Shown piece after piece: positions 56,050 through 64,000 of a stretch of 64,000 bases of DNA (positions within the stretch are counted from its first letter, which is position 1; each line of letters begins with the position of its first letter). The stretch is from Paratinospora sagittata (Eukaryota; Streptophyta; Magnoliopsida; Ranunculales; Menispermaceae). The stretch is taken from contig CM069607.1 in assembly GCA_035771175.1 (NCBI GenBank), positions 15,446,001-15,510,000 on the forward strand. The letters run 5' to 3'. Made by a program: the position numbers and the translations under genes. The notes under the pieces were generated by a model. That model saw only the letters and a program-made list of their open reading frames with translations, ran no database searches and was not told the DNA's origin.

Positions 56050-57802
56050 TTCACTAAGGGATTCTCTTATGGGTGAGAACCAAACCGTTGCAACTCTTTC
56101 TCAACTTCCGGATGTGAGAACCACAATTACACTGCTCAACCTACGGGCTTGAGACCAATCTATACCTCTTGACTTACAAACTAGAGAACTACCTATCTCA
56201 ACTTCCGGGTGTGAGACTAACCTAAAACCTTCTCAACTTACAGGCATGAGAATGACCACTTTGTTGAATAAAACAAAGGTAAGTATTTAGTAGTTTGTAT
56301 AACTACTGTTACAACTCGATGTCGTATACAAGATATGAAATGAAGTACAATTGTATCCTATGAACTATCTCTCAAATTTCTCTTTCTGCAAGAATGACGT
56401 GAGATTAAAATCGTGCTGAAAATTTGAGTAAAAACAATTCAATAAACTTCAAACAAATTTTCAATGAATAGATAAAGTGTAAGCTCAATATGAAAATATT
56501 TTGAATGAAACTTGTTTCAAAGAAAACACTTTGAAAAACAATTTAACTATGAAAAACAATTTTAAAATTCGACTAACTTTCAAAAGTAATGGCTTGAGAA
56601 TTTTTGGTATTTTTTGTTTTGAATCTAAGTGTTGGTATATATAGACTTAGTTGAGATAAAATGGTTGAGCATTTGATTTGAATTTTAAATATGAACGTTT
56701 TCTCACAACGACTTTAATCTTTCACAAATATGGTAAGTCTAGTTTCTTACGAATAATTCTAATATAGTTTAGATAACATGAATAAGGAAAGTCTTGTTAA
56801 ACACGGTTCATGCACCTGAACTGTCAACAAACAGGTTGACAATTGCTTTTTTAGAACTTATGTTAGTGTTGGATTAGCAGCCTGATGTTTAATCAGCGTC
56901 CTGATGCATAATACCAACAACTGTCATTTTGTTGCTTGACGACGCTCATACAACGTGAGCTTCCTACTGAACTATGAAGTGAGGGCGCTAGTTGAACGTA
57001 AGTGTCTTGTCTTACTAAAGACATTTTAAAACGTAAGGGCGTTATTGGAGCATAAGTGTCCTGACTTACTTGGACATTTTAAAACTATAAATATGATGAG
57101 TACGTTATTAATCAATCATCATCCTGCTGAGTTACATAGTTGGTTCTTGTGAGGGCTCTACTGGAACGTAAGCGTCCTGATATCGAAATACTTAATTTCA
57201 TTCAGCGTGCTGGTATTCAATAAGCGTCCTGATAAGTTCTTTTGGTTGAATTGATGAGGGCCCTACCGACAAAGTAAGCGTCCTGATAGATATAAACTTT
57301 TCAACCTTGAACATTATCAATGTCCTAATGTATCATCAGCGTCCTGACTTACCAAGTCTAGGAGAGTGCTGCTGAGACATCAGCGACCTGATTGATGCAT
57401 CAACGTCCTGATAGACACTTAAAATAATTTTGACATTTTTCATCATTTTAAAGCTCGATAAAAACAATATTAAACACTTGGTGTTTTAATCGAATCAAAC
57501 ATTAAAAGTCATTGAGTGAACAATAAAATCAACGAAAAACACCTTGAAATCAAATCGATTAAACCATGCAATTATGCATATATTGTAAATCTTACTGGGA
57601 ATGATTTGAGCGAAAGTTTTACATTCTAATAGCTCAAAACTCGAAGCCTTGATCTTGATTAATCAATCGTCTTGAAAGCTCAATTCTTTGATCTTGATTC
57701 TTGATATTTCTGAAACACTTAATAAGATCGTTAGATACTCAATTGAGTGGTTTGAAATCATTGAAACATTCAGATCATAGGGTTCCTTGAGATAACAAAA
57801 AT

Positions 57803-58585
57803 GTGGTGTTTTCTCTGCTAGACTGCATTCCTTTAGGAAGGAATGCATTCCTCGGGTTCTTGGGAAACGTGCACATGGTCAAGAATGCAATTCTTGAACA
57901 TGTATGAGTTCCTTAAGTGATGAAACATTAAAATCAATCGTAGAACACGATTTAAAACAAAAAACAAACCTAGAAAAGTGAATTCTCATCAAAACATGTG
58001 AATAAGTGAGTTCCTTTAGGAAGGAGTGAGTTCCTTGAATTTTGACACATATGAAAAATCCATTTTCAAAAGCATGCATTACGTTCATTTTAAAGTAAAT
58101 GTAATAAGAAAACATTTATAATCATGGTTGCATGAAGAATAAACCGAAAAACTACTAAATCGAGAAACCAAAATTCGAATATGGAAAGTTTCGAAAACAA
58201 ACACGATCAATAAAACAAGTGGCTGATTAAACGTAGAAGAAACCTACAACCTAAAAAGATCTAAAACAATTAAAATAAGAAACAATGTTACATCCTTGTG
58301 CTTTGATCTCCGGTTGACTTTGGTTGATACCTGTTTGACTTCAATTGACTTGTGTTCTTGACTTGGTTTCACACACACTGGCTGAGTTCTCTTGTCTTTT
58401 GATTTATTGTTCTCGATCCTGAACTTCAGTCTTGACCTTCACTAAATGGTTATTAGCTTTTTCTTTAAACTTCAAGGCGAAATACATGACACCAAATTGA
58501 AACATGCTCAACAAGTATGTTAGATCACATAGAATATTGTTTGTAATCATCAAAATCAAAGAAAAGGAGAGTCATCAAGCCAACA
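57803..58585 (-). repeat. F2 5' LTR, outer part
   Basis: Resumes after TSD AAAAT (57798-57802) and matches 16176-16912, ending ATCAAGCCAACA at 58585. The next bases (GGGCAGAGC) belong to another element. The minus-strand frame at 57879-58115 also occurs in part in the other LTR and is not a gene. Confidence 0.85.
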
Positions 58586-58754
58586 GGGCAGAGCACCTAA
58601 GAACCAACTGAAGAGCTCTGCCCAGAAGTAGAAGTTTTGTAGGCTGAGTGCTATTACAAAAAACCTTGAGAAAATGTCCCGGGTGGTCTTGGAGCAACAA
58701 CAAGTACTGAGGGAGGTACTCCTCCTTCGACCACTCAACGAGCTTCAACCCTAG

Positions 58755-60010
58755 ATGGAGGAAGGGAACACATGTCGGAGTGACAGTTCGAAGAAGAGGC
58801 CAGCCCGGAGGCAGGACAAACCGAGCTATAACCGCAAGTTTTTATCTGCCAAAGACTTACACCACTTTTTGGTGGTCAAGAAGTGTCAGAGCCCGACATC
58901 TTCCCACCATATGTTTGTACCAGTAAGAAGTACCCCAGCTAGGTCGGGATCAATGAGGTCTTCTAGATCTGCACATACCAACTCAGCCTAGTCGTGGAAG
59001 AGATCTTTCTAAACACTACAAGGAGTAAAAAGAGCTCCTTTCCCCGTTCGTGGACGAGATTGTGCAGGTTTATCTGCCGAAGAACATCAAGACCGCAGAT
59101 GTAGGTCAATACGATGAGAAAGGAGATCCCCTAGATCACATCGAGAACTACAATCCTGAATGGACTTCAAGGGGTATGATGACCCGACTATGTGCAGGGG
59201 ATTCTGAATAACCCTCAAGGGCCTAGCTCGGAAGTGGTACCGAAAGCTCCGACCAGGTTTGATCTATTCTTTCGGCCACTTATATTACAAGTTTGTGAAG
59301 CACTTTGTGGGGCTGAGAAGAGTGGGAGAAGCTAGTGAGCAACCTTCTAGCCATCAGAAAAAAGTTGGGACAAAGCCTCAAGGACTACTTGGATTGGTTC
59401 GACAATAAAGCGATACAGGTTGACGACTTCGAGCTGGTAAGTTCTACTACTCTTTAGGGAAAAAAGAGACTCAGACCTATAAGGAAATTCTACGTCGGGC
59501 AACAAAGTTCGTCAATGCTGATGAATGGAACGTGGCCAAATGAGTAAATGAGAGGCCCGTCAAGAGTTTTGAGCAAAACAACAAGAGAAAAAGGATGAAC
59601 GAGAGGTGTCGAAGGAAAACTACTATGATGGAAAGAAGACAGATTCTTGTCGACAGGATTAGATGAGCAATAAGGCACCCCAAAGTGTTCGCACCACCTA
59701 CACACCTCTGAACATGTCTTAGGAGAATGTATTGCTGGAGATCCAGAACGTAGATTATGTGCGCTAGTCGAAGAAGCTGCATACGCTAGCGGGACAGAAA
59801 GATAGGAAAAAGTGATGTCGGTTCTATCAGGACCATGGTCATAATATCGACCAGTGTTATGACTTGAAGGAAGAAATTGAGACACTGATCTACAAGGGTT
59901 ACCTAAAGGAGTTCGTCTAAGACTCCGAGCAGAAGAGAGGTGAAACTCGAGAGAAAGACAGAGTTGAACCAGTCAGGGAGATCAGAACCATCTTCGGTGG
60001 AGATCTTATC
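58755..60010 (+). pseudogene. Tat gypsy gag with zinc-knuckle-like end
   Basis: After an Arg/Ser-rich start, scattered frames give LPKNIKTADVGQYDEKGDPL, WTSRGMM / FKGYDDPTMCRG, LKGLARKWYRKLRPG (about 59218-59262), SFGHLYYKFVKHFVGLRRVG and LAIRKKLGQSLKDYLDWF, the standard gypsy gag domain. At about 59817-59865 CRFYQDHGHNIDQCYDLKEE is the knuckle-like box of Tat gags. At least eight stops or frameshifts. The minus-strand frames at 59477-59885 are shadows. Confidence 0.85.
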
Positions 60011-60079
60011 GTAGCATCAAACTGAGCCAGGAAGGCTTATGTCCGAGAAGCCAGGTTGGAGTTCATGAACCTCGGCTTT

Positions 60080-60350
60080 TAACTTGAGAAGTAGAAGCGA
60101 AACGAGTTCACAATCACTTTCACAGATGAAGAAGCACAAGGTATCCTCCATCCACATGCAGATGCCTTGGTAGAAGCCACGACTGTGGCTAACTACAAGG
60201 TCCATCGAATGTTGGTCGACAACGGAAGCTCAGTCGATATCCTTTACTGGTTAGCCTTCGAGAAGTTTGGATTGACCATGGAACATTTCAGCCATATTCA
60301 TGTGCCACTCATCGGATTCACTAGAGATTGTCTTAATCTCCCCAAGGAAT
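60080..60350 (+). pseudogene. Tat gypsy aspartic protease
   Basis: Reads ITFTDEEAQGILHPHADALV, VEATTVANYKVHRMLVDNGS with SVDILYWLAFEKFGL. VDNGSSVDILY holds the active-site Asp of Tat-type retropepsins. The flap-side segment HIHVPLIGFT is followed not by RT but by a short stretch to a TAA at about 60350. Confidence 0.85.
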
Positions 60351-60356
60351 AAGAAA

Positions 60357-60680
60357 CACCTGTGTGCTATTCGCTTTGGTTTTCAAGCCTCTAACAACAA
60401 GGAGGAATGCGAAACACTCATACCAGGGTTACGACTTGCTCATAGCTGGGGGGTAAGCGACCTAACTATTCATTGTGGTTCTTAGCTTGTGGCTGGGCAG
60501 ATCACGTATGAGTACCAAGTTAAGGATGAAAAACTGTAGGCATACCTACATGAACCACTGACCTTGCTTATAAGGTTTCAGAGCTATGAAGTGACATAGG
60601 TGTCAAGAACAAAGAATGCCTTAGCCGATCTACTGTCCAAGCTTGCTTTGTCTTCTGAGGCCGAGCTTATGATCAACGTG
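60357..60680 (+). pseudogene. Tat gypsy RNase H (archaeal-type, RNase_H_3-like)
   Basis: Reads IRFGFQASNNKEECETLIPG, LRLAHSWGVSDLTIHCGS, VAGQITYEYQVKDEKL, YEVTXVSRTKNALADLLSKL. The order 'F..SNNEAEYEALI.GL..A...G......DS.L....' and 'V.R..N..AD.L..LA' marks the extra RNase H known from plant Tat elements, which sits between RT and integrase. The usual catalytic Asp in 'CDS' is Gly here, and the Glu region is altered (CET). Stops at 60484, 60538 and 60598. Confidence 0.82.
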
Positions 60681-61930
60681 CCAGTTGAGTTCCTACCTGC
60701 TCGGAGCATTGGTGAACCGACTCAGGTCAGTATACTCAACCATGCCACCTTGTGGATGGACCTGATCAAGAAGTTCATACATAGCGACGAACTTTCCGAC
60801 GATAAGATAAAGGCAAGGAAGATACAAAGACAGGCTACTTGGTACTCCCTCATAGACGACTAGCTCTACAAGCGCAACTTCACACTACCTTACCTAAAGT
60901 ACCTTCGTGAAGAGTAGGCACAACAAGTCTTTGAGGAGATTCACGAGGGTGTATGCAACAACTATTCAGGCGAAAGAGCACTTGCATACAAAGTCTTCCG
61001 CCAAGGTTATTTCTAGCCGACGATACACAAGGACTCGTTTCGAACAACCCAAAAATGTGATAGTTGCCAGAGGCATGGTACTACCATATGACTTCCTTCT
61101 GAGAACCTCTCGCCAATTTAGAGCCCGTGGCCTTTTGCTCAGTGGGGGATGGATTTGACAAGACCTCTACCGACCTGCAAAGCACAAATCAAGTTTGCTA
61201 TCGTTGTTATGGACTACTTTACCAAGTAAGCAAAAGTTGAACCTCTGGCGACCATTACTAAGTAGAAAACCACAAGCTTCATCTGGCAATCGATTGTGTG
61301 TCTCTTCCGTGTTCCATATGCCATCATTTAAGACAATGACAAACGATTCGACAATGCCAGGTTCACCTCATTCTACGAAGAGCTAGGCATTCGACATTTT
61401 TTCCCACACCAGCTCACCCTCAAGCTAATGGACAGGTCGAAGTCGTGACTTGCTGCAAGTTTTGTGGTCATACCGCACCACCTTCTGAACCGCGATAAGA
61501 GAAACACCTTTCTCCCTAGCATTCGAGATGAAAGTTGTCATCCATGTAGAGGGTTGATATATCCCGAGGATAGCAAGATTTGACGAAAGAATGAATTCAA
61601 AAACTGAGTGTACCGAGCTCAACCTATTAGAAGAGAAACGAGAGCAGGCACCGATCAGGATGGCAACAAACCAGTAGAGAGTTTCCAAGCACTACAACTC
61701 CAAAGTCAAACACAAAAGCTTCGAGGTTGGGGATCTGGTGCTAAGGAAAATTATGCTCTACACCAAAGAACCTGGGTTGGGAGCCCTTGACCCAAATTGG
61801 GAAAGACCTTATAGAATCATTGTTGTGCTCCTGAATGGGTGTGTACGAGCTCGAGGACTTAGCAAGGAGGAAAATACCAAAGCTTTGGAACACGGAGCAT
61901 CTCAAGAAGTACTACCAATAGGAACAGTTA
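60681..61930 (+). pseudogene. Tat gypsy integrase
   Basis: Reads WMDLIKKFIHSDELSDDKIK and RQATWYSLIDD, a zinc-binding region ('FEEIHEGVCNNYSGERALAY', 'CDSCQRHG'), the core WGMDLTRPLPTCKAQIKFAI, VVMDYFTK.AKVEPLATIT and DNDKRFDNARFTSFYEELGI, then NWERPYRIIVVLL near the C-terminus (about 61795-61835), as in gypsy integrases. D,D of the DDE triad are visible; the Glu region near 61430 is lost in frameshifts. Confidence 0.85.
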
Positions 61931-62699
61931 CTGAAGAGTTTTTGCATTTTCATGTTATTTTCTACTTTGTTCTTTAAGGGGACACTTTACTACATCAATA
62001 AAATGACTTCACATGCCTTTTTTTACAAGCTTAGAGTTGAAAACTACAAATTTCATAGTACCTTGGGGTCTCTGAACAAGTTGGAAGCCACCGAGAAGAA
62101 AGGCCTTAGCCCTAGAGTGCCTTGGGGGTATCTTGCAATAGCTCAGTACCCACCGAGAAGAAGATTTGGGATACCAGTACGTAACATCGTTGCGACTGAG
62201 ATGCGTGTCTATACCCTTGACTGCCTTGGGGAAGCAAAAATGCTCGCTACCAAGAAGAGGACCCCGGTCTAAAGTGATTTTGGGGGTTGGGCAATCCCTA
62301 CCGAGAAGTCAAAGTGAATGCAAGTATTCACTAGCCCACCGACCTAGTAAGACACCGACCCAATATACCTTAGGAAACGCTACTATGTTGGGAAAGTTCT
62401 ATGTATGCAGACACATGGACCGATGACTACTGGCCTCACACCACTCCGAGCAGCTCATACTTGTACAAAACTCAAAGACGGAAGTTCATGGGATAGCTCG
62501 ACACCCAACCTAAACCTGCTGAGCACATCAACTATTGACCTCTCAAGACTTGGAAAAGTTCTAGAACATGTAAGTAAACAAAACGGGGAAGCTAGAAACG
62601 GAATGAACATAAATGAGATTTTGTTCAAATTAAAAATAAGTCTCAAGTATAATGAACATAAAAGAAAAGAGAAAAACAAAAAAAATGAAAGCTTCAGAA
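61931..62699. other. Tat 3' non-coding region
   Basis: No domain recognised. It contains loosely repeated phrases (ACCGAGAAGAA-like words at about 62088, 62152, 62247 and 62298; CCTTGGGG at 62061, 62127 and 62222), suggesting a decayed tandem structure of about 60-90 bp units. The frames at 61952-62710 differ in phase and are not called. Confidence 0.5.
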
Positions 62700-63215
62700 G
62701 ATATGCCTAAAGGTCCTGAGCAGACCGCTCATGATATAGGGGCTCCAAGTCAATTGTATCGTCAAAATGCTCTGAATGACCAGCTCCCTAATCGTTCCCC
62801 CCGAATAGCTGCTGCTCGGCCTCTTCTTCTTCCTCATCATCATTGCCTTGCAGTCGCGACTTGGCTTGCCAGGCGTCGAACTACTTGAAGTTCACCGATC
62901 CTTCGTAGTAAGATTCCAGGTCAGCACGGTAGTATGTCACCGCCTTCTGGTACGCATTCTTCTGGATCAAGTAAAACTCTTCGGACTTCTTGAACTCCTC
63001 GACAGCCCAAGCACGCTCCTTTGGTATTTCGACCTTCAGGGACTTCGACATGGCACGATGGAAGTCAGCTTCGGCTAGGATGTTTTTTAGCTTGGCATCC
63101 TTCTTTGTGAGCTTAATGTCCTTCATCACAAGCTCAGTTTAAAGCTTTACCACCCGAGCTTTAGCCTCCACCTCCGACGCCTAGTACTTTTTAATTTAAG
63201 CCTCTACATGGTGTA
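62700..63215 (-). pseudogene. Antisense coiled-coil ORF of the Tat element
   Basis: The minus strand reads VMKDIKLTKKDAKLKNILAE, ADFHRAMSKSLKVEIPKE, VEEFKKSEEFYLIQKNAYQK, AVTYYRADLESYYEGSVNFK, then after a stop FDAWQAKSRLQGNDDEEEEA and an acidic end. It is Lys/Glu-rich and helical, with upstream coding-like sequence to about 63215 (ASEVEAKARVVKL). Plant Tat elements are known to carry additional ORFs, some antisense to gag-pol; the KSEEF..L....Y..G...' pattern fits such proteins. Function unknown. The plus-strand frame at 62848-63078 is its shadow. Confidence 0.6.
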
Positions 63216-63322
63216 AGGCCAAAATAGTATGAGTAGCGACCTGCAAAATAAAACAAGAGCAAAGCCTATCAAATACCGACCACTTCCACAACAAAGAAAG
63301 AAAAATTCACAAGTATACATGC

Positions 63323-63588
63323 TGTCGTGTGCAATTTGCAAGCGTACGGTGTCAAGTTATAATATATACCAATGAAAATCAGGTTATCGTCCTCTAGGAT
63401 TGAATACTACACTAATTGCCATGTTTACTAACTCTAACTCTATTTAGAACATCAAATTCGAAAGTTCAAGTAAATTAAAAGCAATAATTAAACAAACAAA
63501 AACTAAACTAGCAATGCAATAGAATTAAATAGGAAATCAATGGATGAATAGCCTAGAGGTTTAATATCACCTCACTCTCAACTATGCC

Positions 63589-63647
<59 letters not shown>

Positions 63648-64000
63648 TATTAATTCAATTTCCTAGTTTATAAGTCGAAAATCCTAACGTCTTTAATTCC
63701 CTCTCTCAAGCACCAATGAGAACATATTATTAGCACCTTGGTTTTACTCTTTCGATAAAAACCTAAGATCTTAATAACTCATTAAGTTCTATGATTTTCT
63801 TCCTATGACTTCAAAGGGTCTCCGTCTCACGATAACCTAGGTTATATTTTCCTTATTCCAACCCAAAGTACCCTTTTTTAGAACACCTATCTCAAGTCTA
63901 TGATCATTCAATAAACCCAGAAAAATATAAATAAACTAGAAAATCTTATTAATAATAATCAAAACAATAAAAACTATGGCATAGCCTTGAGTTTGGATCA
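63323..64000 (+). mobile_element. Start of a family E LTR, running off the window
   Basis: Starts TGTCGTGTGCAATTTGC and is collinear with 3443-4620: the CGTACGGTGTCAAGTTATA phrase, then TGAATACTACACTAATT, a TA microsatellite (63592-63643) and so on. It lacks the MITE present in the 3443 copy; the empty target is at about 63480-63495. The other end is outside the window, so the TSD cannot be checked; the left flank is CATGC. Confidence 0.85.
63592..63643. repeat. TA dinucleotide microsatellite
   Basis: About 26 TA units; the same site in the 3443 copy has about 11. Confidence 0.95.

Larger units (their letters stand above)
40285..57797 (-). mobile_element. Solo LTR C (F1 family relative), split by a whole copia element
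   Basis: Perfect TSD AAAAT (40280-40284 and 57798-57802). Plus-strand edges TGTTGGCCCAAG and GAGATAACA. Its own sequence is only 40285-40446 and 56032-57797, about 1.93 kb; the rest is F1, which entered with TSD CTCAG. Its right part (about 56870-57420) carries the GGGCGCT/AGCGTCCTG word array of the F1 family in a more diverged form. Confidence 0.88.
15960..58585 (-). mobile_element. Copia-type element F2, expanded by nested insertions
   Basis: Read on the minus strand: 5' LTR (58585-57803 and 40284 down to about 39441), gag (39440-38639, then 27093-26562), protease and integrase (26250-25011), a second ORF of the 'putative plant transposon protein' type (24960-17902), a polypurine tract (16926-16913) and 3' LTR (16912-15960). 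The split parts rejoin in frame or in register when the inserted elements, each with a TSD, are removed. The two LTRs share the end ATCAAGCCAACA and the body at 57803-58500 versus 16176-16880. No reverse transcriptase was found between integrase and the second ORF, so this looks like a non-autonomous or rearranged copia. The TSD could not be confirmed because the outer end of the 3' LTR is unclear. Confidence 0.7.
58586..63322 (+). mobile_element. Tat-type gypsy element, RT deleted, LTRs not seen
   Basis: Plus-strand order: gag (58755-60010), protease (60080-60350), RNase H (60357-60680), integrase (60680-61930), a non-coding 3' part and an antisense coiled-coil frame (62700-63215). Protease runs directly into RNase H at about 60350, so about 2 kb holding RT is missing. 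Its left LTR and leader are replaced by F2, which seems to have landed upstream of gag or joined there by deletion. Its right part is entered by a family E LTR at 63323. All frames are broken. Confidence 0.8.

Noticed and set aside
58586..58590. GGGCA as F2 target-site duplication, with GGGCA at about 15878
   Set aside because: The left candidate is followed by TTGGAGC, not a TG LTR edge matching the 5' LTR, so the match is probably chance.
59477..59885. Two long minus-strand frames opposite Tat gag
   Set aside because: The plus strand reads gypsy gag and knuckle motifs here; the minus frames have no domain.
1..64000. tRNA, rRNA, centromeric or telomeric repeats and intact host genes
   Set aside because: None recognised by eye on either strand. 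A covariance-model search could still find decayed tRNA-derived SINEs.

Overview
The window reads as repeat-rich heterochromatin of a flowering plant, probably a eudicot. The evidence is nuclear-type introns in broken transposase genes, Ty1/copia and Ty3/gypsy pieces primed by initiator-Met tRNA, a Mutator-like element with a plant mobile domain gene, hAT and PIF/Harbinger-like miniature elements, an endogenous plant pararetrovirus fragment and many solo LTRs. I found no intact host gene, tRNA or rRNA. Almost every long reading frame is a broken transposon gene or lies inside an LTR.

Layout. (1) 1-577 is a truncated LTR; 578-2394 is non-coding. (2) 2395-15554 is an old Mutator-like element (MULE) in + orientation: a MURA transposase gene followed by a multi-exon plant mobile domain (PMD) gene. 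MURA is cut by four insertions, each with target-site duplications (TSDs): solo LTR 3443-5391 (itself holding a MITE at 3599-4104), a hAT element 5564-6879 that carries a piece of an RD19-like cysteine protease gene, solo LTR 7072-9934 and solo LTR 11072-12782. (3) About 15960-58585 is one minus-strand copia-type element, here called F2, blown up to about 42 kb by nested insertions. Its own parts are a 3' LTR (to 16912), a gag-like 'putative plant transposon protein' ORF (17902-24960), integrase and protease (25011-26250), gag (26562-27093 and 38639-39440) and a 5' LTR (39441-40284 plus 57803-58585). Inside it sit a non-coding Tekay-like gypsy derivative G1 (27099-38633) and, in the 5' LTR, solo LTR C (40285-57797). 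LTR C holds a full-length copia element F1 (40447-56026), which in turn holds solo LTRs, a pararetrovirus fragment (44439-47370) and an inversion. (4) 58586-63322 is a Tat-type gypsy element that lost its reverse transcriptase but keeps gag, protease, RNase H and integrase remains plus an antisense coiled-coil reading frame. (5) 63323-64000 is the start of another LTR of the same family as the one at 3443.

Eleven apparent solo LTRs were found against three elements with paired LTRs, which points to strong LTR-LTR recombination. Insertion order can be read from the TSDs; the deepest chain is four levels (F2 LTR, LTR C, F1, solo LTR 50544-53311). The least explained signals are phased near-palindromic word arrays inside the copia LTRs (GGGCGCTA...TAGCGTCCT in the F1 family, GGAACGCGTTCC-like in F2), the copia/plant-transposon-protein chimera and the MULE that joins MURA with a PMD gene. 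All boundaries were read by eye; no alignment or database search was run.
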